Assembly (NCBI GenBank): GCA_030442035.1
Contig: JAUJEA010000005.1
Coordinates: 186,001-250,000 of the forward strand
DNA length: 64,000 bases
Direction: 5' to 3'
Source of the DNA: Splendidivirga corallicola
Lineage (GTDB): Bacteria; Bacteroidota; Bacteroidia; Cytophagales; Cyclobacteriaceae
Positions 27,601 to 35,361 of the stretch are shown here, one piece after another. A program made the position numbers and the translations under genes. Below the pieces are notes generated by a model that was not told where the DNA came from, searched no databases, and saw only the letters and a list, made by a program, of their open reading frames with translations. The first letter of the stretch is position 1; the number at the start of each line of letters is the position of its first letter.

Positions 27601-27758
27601 ATAGCCATTGCCGGCAGGTCCAATGCCGGCATCAGGTTAACAGAAAGCCTCTTATAGGCAAGCAAACCAAAGATCACCAATCCAAGAAATAGCATGGATG
27701 TTGTTACCGGACGATTTACGGAAAATTCTGTAATCTTCATTTCTAAACTTTTAATCAA
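24675..27758 (-). CDS. RND efflux transporter permease (HAE1 family)
   Basis: 1027 aa, normal RND length. N-terminal TM1 (SVNRPVTTSMLFLGLVIFGL) is followed by two large periplasmic loops and twelve TMs in total. ISVPVSLIGTFIAIRYFNGS and SFSVAIGALISNSIVVIENI represent TM4, where the proton-relay acidic residue of AcrB is replaced (GALISNS instead of GxLVDDA); TM10 has NDDILIHDY. It pumps drugs or other hydrophobic compounds using proton motive force. Its start overlaps the adaptor's stop by 8 bases. The TM4 substitution is notable and may indicate altered coupling. Confidence 0.93.
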   Translation of the reverse strand: MIKSLEMKITEFSVNRPVTTSMLFLGLVIFGLLAYKRLSVNLMPALDLPAMAITTDHFGATPEEIETGITEEIENELSTLSGLKLLQSYSMANTSLVFVQFNQGTDPNEALNEVKAKLDQVVPYLPKESERPLVQTFDFKDSPVIDLVVLGDGNSSELFDLTDKTIKNRLSRIEGVSKVNLNGGEMREIKILANKKTMYDVQMNLIDLSEYLKRINTKLSAGDFVNQHRQFSLETSNKFTSVQGIREAHIPTPIGVQRLADITKILDTVREVKSKAMFYDVANDRKYSNIISIGVMKNTNANAVQVANEVKELIPELQKELPENVKIIVPFDSSLYVESAVEDALMNVALGILFTGLILFFFLHDIRTTLIVSISVPVSLIGTFIAIRYFNGSLNMMTLMSFSVAIGALISNSIVVIENIVRLRKDGLEIREASIQGTREVMMAVIASTGTNLVVFLPIASMTSITGAFFREYALTISAATVFSLIISFMLTPMLASVLLRKERKISKLSRWMEQFFIWLENKYESSLASLIAAKRNPIILFCVMFVFFLLSTGLLPRIGFEFEPQEDNGDVFLELEMPPGTAITKSAALMKLVEEKVNAHEEVKVMVSDLGSKNSFTVGTNFANAAIKLFPKETRDVSNVEFAEMLTGELMEIPEIIPIVSTSSSEDGAPIQFTLQSTEQEKLLEANELVLQKMNEIEGLLNFESNAREGNPVIQLKPDQRLLAELELSPFEIAATVRAAISGVKATVLKEKGIGYDVRISYQEDQVNTVDKIEELPIFTSSGVFTIGQLVDVSYRTSQAQILHLDKVKTIEFSATPAPGVITGDARDRIETAINQLNLPTGVSFKWAGNIKELDETIDDMTITFAIALLLMYMLLASLLENYWHPVIIFTTVPMAMIGVFVFMFLGGQTMNIMSLMAIVTLLGLVVNDDILIHDYTEQLMHNKKMRLREATLLAGKRKMKTVIMTTVAIIVGMLPNALGFGDAGAEYRTPMAVVTIGGMITSTILTLYLIPSLFYIIREKRMKLE

Positions 27759-28764
27759 TGATTTTTATAGGAGTACCTTCCGCTAGTTTTTCAATTCCGC
27801 CAACAATCAGCAGATCATTAGCTTGTATACCCTTTTCAACCAGAATATTCAATCCTACCCGTTTGCCGAGCATGACCTCAACCTTCATTGCGATGTCTTT
27901 CTGTGCCAAGTAAACAAAACCTTTGTTTCCCTGGCTCTTTACTGACTCCTCCGGAATGAGTATTGCTTCTTCCAATGTTTCATGTAAAACACTTACCTCC
28001 ACTGTTTGTCCGGCCATGACGACCGACCTCTCCTCAGAGAAGGCAGCCAATATTCGGAAGGCTCTGCGTGACTCACTCATTTGAATGGCCTTCTGAACTA
28101 CTTTTCCGGTAACCTCATTCCCTTCCGTTGTTCGCATAGTAACTATACTACCAAGCTTTACCTTGGAAATGTCCTTTGGGTGAACAAAAAACTCGACTTG
28201 CACTCCATTCGGCTTGGCCATTGAAAAAACAGTAGCACCAGGTACAACTTCCTCACCTTCCGTGACAAAAACTTCGGTAATTACTCCATTGAAGGGTGCT
28301 GTAACCATGTTCACACGCTTTAATTGATCCAGTGCTTTTTCCTGGATATTCAATTGTGTTTTGAGTTCATCAACAGCGTGTTTAGTGACCGCTCCTTTCT
28401 CGTTCAGGACTTTTTGTTTCTCATAGTTTGTTTTGAGTTCATCATATGCCAATTGCAACTGAGCTACCTGAAGATGATGATCAGCCGGTGGAAATGATAT
28501 GAGCTTCTGACCTTTTCTGACTCGTTGACCGGGGACAAGTTTAAGGGCATTAACCCTGCCACTCATCTCTGCTACATAGGCCATTTGTCGGCCATATTTT
28601 ACTTTGCCAAAATAAGTCTTATTAAGTTCAACTTTCTGAGGTGCTACCTCTAATACTTTGACCGCTATTTCCAGGCCTTTAGTATCAGCTTCTTCAACCT
28701 GACCTTCCGAACAGGCTAAAAACAGGAGCATGGTAGCAATACCAAATAACTTTATTGATTTCAT
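27751..28764 (-). CDS. RND efflux periplasmic adaptor, lipoprotein
   Basis: 337 aa membrane-fusion protein. Lipobox LFLACS anchors it in the inner membrane. The barrel-sandwich half-motifs AEMSGRVNALKLVPGQRVRKG and VTAPFNGVITEVFVTEGEEV are separated by a short helical hairpin (about 95-145), and a beta-barrel and membrane-proximal domain follow. It connects the permease at 24675 to the TolC protein at 29024. A ~140-bp palindromic element separates it from tolC, unusual inside an operon. Confidence 0.92.
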   Translation of the reverse strand: MKSIKLFGIATMLLFLACSEGQVEEADTKGLEIAVKVLEVAPQKVELNKTYFGKVKYGRQMAYVAEMSGRVNALKLVPGQRVRKGQKLISFPPADHHLQVAQLQLAYDELKTNYEKQKVLNEKGAVTKHAVDELKTQLNIQEKALDQLKRVNMVTAPFNGVITEVFVTEGEEVVPGATVFSMAKPNGVQVEFFVHPKDISKVKLGSIVTMRTTEGNEVTGKVVQKAIQMSESRRAFRILAAFSEERSVVMAGQTVEVSVLHETLEEAILIPEESVKSQGNKGFVYLAQKDIAMKVEVMLGKRVGLNILVEKGIQANDLLIVGGIEKLAEGTPIKIID

Positions 28765-28810
28765 TTTCTTTTTATCTGTTTAAAATTTGTAATCCTCTGA
28801 TATTGTGATA

Positions 28811-28950
28811 TTATGCCATTTAGATAAGCTTTTAGTCATCAGGTTTCAGGTATCAGATAATCTTCTGGCGCACTAAAAACATCTTTTAGGCTGAAATCTG
28901 ATACCTGAGACCTGAAAGCTTTTAAAATATCCTCTTAAAAAATGGCATCA
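28811..28950. repeat. ~140-bp palindromic intergenic element, copy 2 (inverted)
   Basis: The reverse complement of the 5322-5460 element with most positions matching. The left end reads TTATGCCATTTAGATAAGC; the core arm AGGTTTCAGGTATCAGAT pairs with ATCTGATACCTGAGACCTG, giving a nearly perfect 17-base inner stem; the right end is AAAATGGCATCAT. It sits between the TolC and adaptor genes of one operon and, when transcribed, would fold into a long hairpin that could process or weaken the message. Confidence 0.82.
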
Positions 28951-29023
28951 TATTGTGATACTTAGATTTAATCATCCTCTTATGTGTCTCAATAATAGAT
29001 CAGTCATGACTGTTTCATTAATT

Positions 29024-30343
29024 CTAATTCAAAGTGTTACCAAGGATTTCATTTACTTCCAGGTTGGTTAAGCGAACATTTAATTGGGCATTGAGTAAAT
29101 TCAATCTTGCTTGCTTAAGATTGATCCTTATCTCCTTGTACTCGGTAGGTGTGATCAGGCCCTGCTTTGCTTGTACTTCGGCAATTTCCAGCTCCTTCAG
29201 ACTAAGCAAAATGGCTTCTTTTTCTACTTCAATTTTTTCAAAAGCCAGGCTAAGATTGAGTCTGGCATTTTTTAAATTGCCCAACAAGATATTCTGTGTA
29301 TTTTGCTTCTCTAATCTGATATTCTCTCCATCGATGCGCGCTTTCTCTAATTGGGCAGCGTTGTAACCCCCAGTAAAAACGGGGATGCTAAGAGAGATCT
29401 GACCATACCACAGCTGGTTATCGTTCCTGAAACGAAATCCATTATCCTGCGCACTTAGATTATATCCCAGATTTAGCTTGATTACCGGACCCCATGCTGC
29501 TTTTTTGGCTTTTACATGATATTCATTCATTTTTAGCGCTAAGCCTAGTGACTGGATTTTCAGATTCTGGGTCAATATGGAATCCGATATCAATAAATTG
29601 CGCCGATCATTTCTGGTTGCACCCAGATCACCTTCTACCTCCAACTGATCATTTGAATTGAGTCCGGCAAGTGCCTTCAATTCATTAAGAAGTGTTTGAT
29701 AATAATTATTAGCAGAAGCTAACTGAGGAATGGTCCTTTTATAATAAAGCTCAGTTTGATGCACTTCCAGCTCACTTGCAAGACCTTCATCAAAAAGGTG
29801 TAATACCTGATTTTTCTGTTCTTCTGCCAGTGCCTGGTTGTCGGCAAGAATTTTCAAACTTTCCTTCACAAAAATTGCCTGCCAAAAAAGCTTGGTTCCC
29901 TGGAAAATCAATGCGTTATTGGCATCTTGATGGGTAATTTGAGTTTGCTCTTTGGCTAGCTTGGCAAGCTTATGTTGAATGGATGAAACCGGATCGTAAA
30001 TTGCCTGCCGCGCTACAATGTCGGCATTGATACTATTGTCGAAGTTGGTTCTTAGTTTGGTTTCACCAAAAGCTTCATCATTAAAGAATAAGAAGTTTTT
30101 AGTAAAATCGCGCTGATAATTAAACTCGGCACCAAGGGATGGTAATAGTGCTGCCCTTGCTGAACGAACATCAAAGTCTGCCGAACGGAGTTGATTTAAG
30201 CTTTGCTTCAACACCGGACTTCCCCCCTTCAAAAGACTTAGATAGGCTTCCAGGTCCAAACCCTGACCAACTCCCTTGAAAAAAGTAAATCCCAGTAACA
30301 CCGTCAATGCTGAAATTTTAATTGTATGTTTAAATTGCTTCAC
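29024..30343 (-). CDS. TolC-family outer-membrane efflux channel
   Basis: 439 aa with signal peptide (ISALTVLLGFTFFKGVGQ). Two repeated OEP domains of long alternating helices are evident (LRSADFDVRSARAALLPSLG; ELEIAEVQAKQGLITPTEY), characteristic of TolC proteins. It is the first gene of the RND operon; the usual Bacteroidota order outer membrane channel, adaptor, permease is present. A palindromic GGGACA/TGTCCC promoter region lies 60-105 bases upstream. Confidence 0.92.
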   Translation of the reverse strand: MKQFKHTIKISALTVLLGFTFFKGVGQGLDLEAYLSLLKGGSPVLKQSLNQLRSADFDVRSARAALLPSLGAEFNYQRDFTKNFLFFNDEAFGETKLRTNFDNSINADIVARQAIYDPVSSIQHKLAKLAKEQTQITHQDANNALIFQGTKLFWQAIFVKESLKILADNQALAEEQKNQVLHLFDEGLASELEVHQTELYYKRTIPQLASANNYYQTLLNELKALAGLNSNDQLEVEGDLGATRNDRRNLLISDSILTQNLKIQSLGLALKMNEYHVKAKKAAWGPVIKLNLGYNLSAQDNGFRFRNDNQLWYGQISLSIPVFTGGYNAAQLEKARIDGENIRLEKQNTQNILLGNLKNARLNLSLAFEKIEVEKEAILLSLKELEIAEVQAKQGLITPTEYKEIRINLKQARLNLLNAQLNVRLTNLEVNEILGNTLN

Positions 30344-30402
30344 TTCGTTTTTTCAGCAAATCTGGAAGGTTTATTGCAAGAAAGCTTCCCTCCCTATAAT
30401 GT

Positions 30403-30447
30403 GGGACAACTAAAATGGAACAAAAATGTCCCGTTTTATCGGGGGAC
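30403..30447 (-). promoter_or_regulatory. Palindromic GGGACA/TGTCCC sites upstream of RND operon
   Basis: Four related half-sites in 45 bases: GGGACA (30403-30408), GGAACA (30417-30422), TGTCCC (30427-30432) and GGGGAC (30442-30447). The last two form GTCCCG-TTTTAT-CGGGGGAC; the middle two GGAACA-AAAA-TGTCCC. The spacing and symmetry look like a multi-site operator for a dimeric activator or repressor, 60-105 bases before the tolC start codon. The remainder of the 30344-30701 gap contains no gene. Confidence 0.5.
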
Positions 30448-30701
30448 GCTGAAATTAGCCGGCCCTAAAAAAGTATCATTTGATATTTTCAGAAAGGCTC
30501 ATTGCCTTGTTTAGACAAGATTTTAGATAAAAGACTCAAGAAGAAAGGTAAAATTGCTGTGGCTTTTTTCTTTTTTGCTGAGAAATAAAACGACCAAATT
30601 TGAAAGGTTTAGTTGCCGGGCTTAAACCTATATGTTATTAGTCTTTATACTAAATTCTTGCTACTTATTGCTGTAGCGAGGGCTTTCTTAGGAAGGGCAA
30701 A

Positions 30702-31820
30702 TTAGTCAGTATTGCTTGTCTCGTAGGTTTTCTTGAATTCAGACGGGGTTTTGCCTGTGACCTTCTTGAAGGTATTATAAAAGGCAGTTTTGCTGTTGAA
30801 ACCGGCTTCAAAAGAAATCGCAAGAATTGTAATCTGTTTTGCCCTCTGAGAACTTAGTAGCTTCTGTGCCTCTCTGACTCGAAATTGGTTAACAAAGTCG
30901 GAAAAACTGATCCCCTGCTTTTCATTGATCACTTGTGATACATGGTGAACAGATTCATTCACCCGGGCTGCGAGATCGTTGAGGCGGTATTCAGGATTGC
31001 GATAGGGTTTCTCATCTTCCATAACATCATTGAGTTCTTCCCATATTTTATCAGCAGCGTCCTCGGTTAAGGAGGATTTGGCGTACTTTTTCTGTGTATT
31101 TACCGATAGATCCTGGAAGTCTCCATAGACGGAAAAAACTGGGAATCGAAAAGCTGAATAAGCAATGGCTACTGAAAAAACGCTTATTAGGATTGACTCT
31201 ACTTTCTCATATATCAGCCACTTTTCTTCATCAAAAATTGAAATGACGCTGTTAATCAAGACAGCAAGATATATGGCAATCGAAATCACCAATAAGCTTT
31301 TTAGAAATTTCAGATTTAATTGCTCCTTACCAGTCAGTTCTACAACAAATTTTAATTGCTGAATCTTCCGGAAAGCCAAAAAGAGGAGGACAATATTCAG
31401 AGCAACTGAAATAAAATAGTCTATGATCAGTCCCCACAGCTCCGGAGTCAAATCCACAGCACTCTCCAAATTTTTATAGTCGATCGACATCAAAACAGCA
31501 AATCGTAGAAGTGTGTATAACCCCAAAACCAATCCCCACAACTTAAGGTTGAGATCTATCTTAAATTGAAGGTAGGTATATAGTAAGAAAAGAGCACCAA
31601 TAAGGTGATAATGAAGATAGGAAAGTCCGAGTCCGAACCCAGGCCAGTTCAAATCATTGTAGAAAAGATAGGATTCAAACAGGTTATGCACATTCATAAA
31701 GACAATGACCGCCAGGGTGATTTTAGCAGTCCTATTTTTGCCATTACTCGTCAGAATAAGTATACCAAGGAGGAATGCAACAAGTGCGCCGATAAGAGGT
31801 ATGGTATTAAGGAAGGCCAA
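30702..31820 (-). CDS. AraC-family regulator with membrane-embedded N-terminus
   Basis: 372 aa. Seven hydrophobic helices fill residues 1-230 (for example IGALVAFLLGILILTS, LGLSYLHYHLIGALFLLYTY), forming a membrane sensor. After a linker, the AraC DNA-binding domain occupies ~265-370, with the double HTH motif ending in SFEAGFNSKTAFYNTFKKVT and GKTPSEFKK. Such 7TM-AraC proteins are common in Bacteroidota. It follows the RND operon on the same strand, but separated by 360 bases, so it may regulate that operon; this is an inference from proximity. Confidence 0.9.
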   Translation of the reverse strand: MAFLNTIPLIGALVAFLLGILILTSNGKNRTAKITLAVIVFMNVHNLFESYLFYNDLNWPGFGLGLSYLHYHLIGALFLLYTYLQFKIDLNLKLWGLVLGLYTLLRFAVLMSIDYKNLESAVDLTPELWGLIIDYFISVALNIVLLFLAFRKIQQLKFVVELTGKEQLNLKFLKSLLVISIAIYLAVLINSVISIFDEEKWLIYEKVESILISVFSVAIAYSAFRFPVFSVYGDFQDLSVNTQKKYAKSSLTEDAADKIWEELNDVMEDEKPYRNPEYRLNDLAARVNESVHHVSQVINEKQGISFSDFVNQFRVREAQKLLSSQRAKQITILAISFEAGFNSKTAFYNTFKKVTGKTPSEFKKTYETSNTD

Positions 31821-32227
31821 TTAGAGAACTTTATTTTGTGCCAAAGATAGCATACTTAACGAATTGAAAATACTTTTGTAAGATCGAAAACTTACAATCA
31901 CTGACATCACCATTTCAACCAAATGAATGATTTGTGCTTCCCTGGATAAAGAATTAGAATTGAGTATTTAAGTAACAAATCAAATTGCATCCAACTGTTA
32001 GTTATACCAAGACAGCACATTTCAGATGATATAAACAAATATCTAATAAGAATAATCTCTTTTTCGATTATCTCACAAAAAACTTAGACAATTACCTATA
32101 GGGAGGCTAAGTAGATGTTGGTAAATTACTTTTAACAGTTGGCACATGGAGCCAACACAACGAAAGTAAAATCTATCTCAAATGCGTTGTATTTAGTATT
32201 GATTTCTTGGTTGTTGAATTTCCTAAT
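31821..32227. other. Intergenic, nothing recognised
   Basis: About 400 AT-rich bases between the AraC-type regulator (5' end) and the 3' end of the VanZ-like gene. I see no coding frame with family similarity, no strong terminator hairpin and no copy of the repeats listed elsewhere. It must contain the promoter of the regulator gene. Confidence 0.4.
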
Positions 32228-32782
32228 TCAATTGTTCTTACGAAATTTCTTCCGTGCCCATTTTAATAGCATACTTACTCCAATAGCTGTTAATGCTGCA
32301 AGACCGTTAAACAGCATATCCTGAGGGTCAAATACGCGATCGGGTAAAAATATTTGAATACATTCATCAAGCACTCCTATTATAACAGTGGCCACGAAAG
32401 CAAGTAAGGCTGGCTTCGTGACTTGATTTTCATGCTTTGTTCTTTCAATCAGTGCCTTGTGAATGAAAATTGCCAATACACTGTATTCCATGAGGTGGCT
32501 GCGTTCAGGAGCTCCTAATCTAAAAACAAACATTATATACACTGCTGCAAGACCAAACCAAATGACCAGTTCAGTTTTGCTGGGTCTTGCTTTTAGGCCG
32601 TGTACCGTAATGGTCGTTCCAATGAGTATCATAGCAATAAGGAAGAAGACGGCCTGAGTATTTTGATCTCTTAACATTTCCTGGAGTGGCCGCCCAAGCG
32701 CAAGTGTTGAAAAAATGGCAATCAACACAGCCAAGGCGTACAACCAAAGTCGCTTCTCTTGAGATGATGTGAAAAGAGGCAT
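32228..32782 (-). CDS. VanZ-family membrane protein
   Basis: 184 aa with five membrane helices. The VanZ signature is visible: SHLMEYSVLAIFIHKAL in the middle and GVLDECIQIFLPDRVFDPQDMLFNGLAAL near the C-terminus (the D-E-x-x-Q and R-x-x-x-x-x-D-x-x-x-N pattern). The founding member gives low-level teicoplanin resistance by an unknown mechanism; chromosomal homologues like this are generally of unknown function. It lies 14 bases after the broken esterase gene on the same strand. Confidence 0.85.
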   Translation of the reverse strand: MPLFTSSQEKRLWLYALAVLIAIFSTLALGRPLQEMLRDQNTQAVFFLIAMILIGTTITVHGLKARPSKTELVIWFGLAAVYIMFVFRLGAPERSHLMEYSVLAIFIHKALIERTKHENQVTKPALLAFVATVIIGVLDECIQIFLPDRVFDPQDMLFNGLAALTAIGVSMLLKWARKKFRKNN

Positions 32783-32795
32783 TGATCTTAAAATT

Positions 32796-33938
32796 TTAAT
32801 TCATCTTTCGCATTCGTTTGTCATACTTTAAAAACCAGTCATACAATTCCTGCTCTGAATATACCACCCAATCCATCCAATGACCTACGGCTGGTGCTGC
32901 TGTAAATTTTAATTTTTTATTTTTCCCTTTTAACTGATTGACCATCCATTCAGTGTCTTCAAATTCTACCACCTTATCTATTTTGCCATGAAAAGCCCAA
33001 ATTGGAATATCGATTAGCCTATCCGTATTTTCCATAATGTAATTCATGTGCTGTGTAAATCCACTCATAGGTGCAATAGCCGTAAATTTTTCAGGATATT
33101 TTGTTGCAAGATACCACGTTCCCGAACCACCAAGACTAACCCCGCTAAGATAGACTTTGTTTGTATCTACCCGGTATTTTGTTGTTACTTCTTTATAAAA
33201 GTTCTCAAACCAATTATCGGTGGACCATCTTTGGTTTATCGGACATTGTGGTGCCACAATTATGAAAGGGAACTCTCTCCCTCACCAAATTTGGTCAGGT
33301 ATTCCATTTGAATATAGCTTTGTCGTATCGATGCCCCGACTTGAACCTCCATGCAGATAAATAATCAGCGGCCATTTTTTTAATGTGTCGTCATTATACG
33401 TTTTGGGTGTGTAGGTTATGTAATGGTAATTTGTATCTTTTTTATTTTGATTTGATCCCTTTTTGAAAGTCAATTCCTGTTGTATGGTTCCATCCTCATT
33501 CCACCAAACACATTTACCATTTTTTTGTCCGTTTGAATAATGTTGCATTGATTCTCTTTGACCATTTGAATACCAGTATTCAAAAAGACCATGTCGTAGC
33601 CCATTTAAAAAATTTGATTTACTCTTAATTTGGCCGTTTCCATACCATACTTTGAATTCCCCTTCTTTGGTATTGGTACTGTAGTTACACCAGAGGCTTT
33701 TTACTTTGATATGCTTATCAAAGGAGCTATAGGTTCCTTCCATTTGAATTTGGCCACTAGGATAGTAATCCCGTACATGATATAAACTATCATGCTTATC
33801 AAACTGAATAATCCGCTTATAAATGATGGTATCATTTTTGGAAACCGGATAATGCAGGTAAAAAGTATCAATCTCCTGAGCATTTGCTGCTACAAGGCAA
33901 GCAAGCAGCGATAATATGAATAAGGTGGTTTTTTTCAT
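32796..33938 (-). pseudogene. YwqK/MORN-repeat plus esterase fusion, interrupted by TGA
   Basis: One 381-codon frame with a single in-frame TGA at 33282-33284. Part 1 has a signal peptide (MKKTTLFILSLLACLVAANA), MORN-type repeats (SGQIQMEGTY, NGQIKSKSNFLNGLRHG, NGQKNGKCVWWNEDG), then the start of an alpha/beta hydrolase (WPLIIYLHGGSSRG). After the TGA the same frame continues FPFIIVAPQCPINQRW, the nucleophile elbow SGVSLGGSG, IWAFHGKIDKVV and the catalytic GHWMDW. The two halves complement exactly, so a point nonsense mutation or sequencing error is likely. It resembles PHB-depolymerase/dienelactone-type esterases. A second ribosome start after the stop is not obvious. Confidence 0.8.
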
Positions 33939-33945
33939 TTTAATA

Positions 33946-34084
33946 GACTATAACAGTAAATTGTATGGGTAGTGGCGGCTTTGCAAGCGATTTTCTGTCC
34001 GTGGGACGCAGAAACTCGGACGGGAATACGGCCTACGAGAACCCACTGTCCCCGCCATTACCTGTACAAAATGTGTATGCTGGC
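33946..34084. repeat. GC-rich long hairpin, recombination-site-like
   Basis: A 139-base imperfect inverted repeat, clearly richer in G+C than its surroundings. The left arm contains TTGTATGGGTAGTGGCGG, which pairs with CCGCCATTACCTGTACAA on the right; the interior has further GTCCG/CGGAC and GGCC pairings. It lies between a GNAT gene end and the start of the esterase frame. Layout (long bulged hairpin 3' of a small cassette-like gene, TATAAC at one edge) resembles integron attC sites, but the classical core triplets do not match exactly. Confidence 0.55.
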
Positions 34085-34101
34085 ATTTTGTTTTTTTCGG
34101 T

Positions 34102-34560
34102 TTAATTTTTCGCTTTTTTACTTTTAATCTTTTTATAATAAAATAGTTCGGGGTCTCCATCATCTAATCCGTTTATTTTACCTGCAAAAGAAAAACCAGC
34201 CTTACTCAATGCTTTCTGCATTTGAATATTAGAACTATTAGTTGAAGTAAATACTTTATTCGTCTTGCATTGCTTGCATATAAGATCAAATGCTTGCCCA
34301 CCTATCCCTTTCCCTCTATATTTTTCCTCTATAATAATGAGTTCTATCCACCCTTGGTCAAAGAAACGATAATCAAATATGACAAAGCCAACTGCTCTGT
34401 TATTTACCAAGATGATAAAACACTCCTTGTCCAATATTGCTTTTGTTATCTTTTCTTCTCTCTTTAGTTCGATATGCTCGACTTTATCAAGGCTATAATC
34501 AAAGTCAACTACTAATGCCTTGTCTTTTATTGTTGCCTTTCTTAAACTAATATTTTCCAT
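34102..34560 (-). CDS. GNAT-family N-acetyltransferase
   Basis: 152 aa. The acetyl-CoA binding motif A is IELIIIEEKYRGKGIGGQAF (the R/Q-x-x-G-x-G/A element) near residues 72-91; the later NSSNIQMQKALSKAGF is the typical motif B, where the acceptor pocket is formed. Substrate unknown; such single-domain acetyltransferases are frequent passengers of mobile cassettes. A long hairpin follows directly downstream. Confidence 0.88.
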   Translation of the reverse strand: MENISLRKATIKDKALVVDFDYSLDKVEHIELKREEKITKAILDKECFIILVNNRAVGFVIFDYRFFDQGWIELIIIEEKYRGKGIGGQAFDLICKQCKTNKVFTSTNSSNIQMQKALSKAGFSFAGKINGLDDGDPELFYYKKIKSKKAKN

Positions 34561-34655
34561 ATCAATTTGTGTCTTTTCAAATAATATGCAACTTCCAATG
34601 ATCGACAGATCCCCTATTTGCCCTATCCAGTATTGTGGTGCACTTTTATCATTTC

Positions 34656-35273
34656 TTATAGTTCATTAGTTTTAAGTTTTAAGAATTGGACCCTTCCGTT
34701 ATGTAGCTTTGCTTGATAATTGATCTCCAAATTATTGCTTTTTATTTCCGTAAAAAAGCCGTTTTTAAGAACTTCCACCGTTTCAGGAGATTCCCATAAT
34801 CTCACGAGTTTTGGAAACATTGTTTTCATAATTCCTCTATCGGGAGTTGAAAAGTCACAGATTATAATTTCACCATTTTTATTTAAAAGTTTTTTTGCCG
34901 ACCTCAATAATTTTGTTCTGTCAGAGAATGTCAATTCATGCAGAACAAAGAACAGCACTATATAATCATACTGCATGGTATCCTTATATTGAAATATATC
35001 TGACTGGACAAACTTTCCGAATGGGACTCTTTGTTTTGCTCTTGTCAACATTCCGGATGATTGGTCTACCGAAGTAACCTCAGCTTGGTTGTGTACAAGC
35101 TTTTTTGTTAGGTAACCTGTTCCACAGCCAAGTTCAAGAACAGTGCTGCCTTTTTTGATGTTTGCTAAGGTCACGCACTTATCGTACAATTTACTTTTAG
35201 ATGGGAACCAAACTAATGACGCAAGAAGGTCATAGCCATATCCAATCCACTTAGCATTGTATAGATTTGACAT
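34656..35273 (-). CDS. Class I SAM-dependent methyltransferase
   Basis: 205 aa. SAM-binding motif I is VLELGCGTGYLTKKLV at about residues 44-59, followed by VTSVDQSSGMLTRAKQRVP (motif II region) and YDYIVLFFVLHELTF (motif IV). The C-terminal region with NGEIIICDFSTPDRG resembles methyltransferases of the UbiE/Methyltransf_11 type. No clear partner: the neighbours are a GNAT gene and a Crp-type regulator on the same strand. Confidence 0.87.
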   Translation of the reverse strand: MSNLYNAKWIGYGYDLLASLVWFPSKSKLYDKCVTLANIKKGSTVLELGCGTGYLTKKLVHNQAEVTSVDQSSGMLTRAKQRVPFGKFVQSDIFQYKDTMQYDYIVLFFVLHELTFSDRTKLLRSAKKLLNKNGEIIICDFSTPDRGIMKTMFPKLVRLWESPETVEVLKNGFFTEIKSNNLEINYQAKLHNGRVQFLKLKTNEL

Positions 35274-35361
35274 GCTTTGTTAAATTTTTGAGTGTTAATA
35301 CTTCTTTTCAATACCCTGGATAAAGGTAGCTTATGATCAATATCGAAATACTGAACCCAGG

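Noticed and set aside
33282-33284. TGA in the esterase frame as a selenocysteine codon
   Set aside because: It lies between domains, not at a catalytic site, and I see no SECIS-like hairpin directly after it; a nonsense change is simpler.
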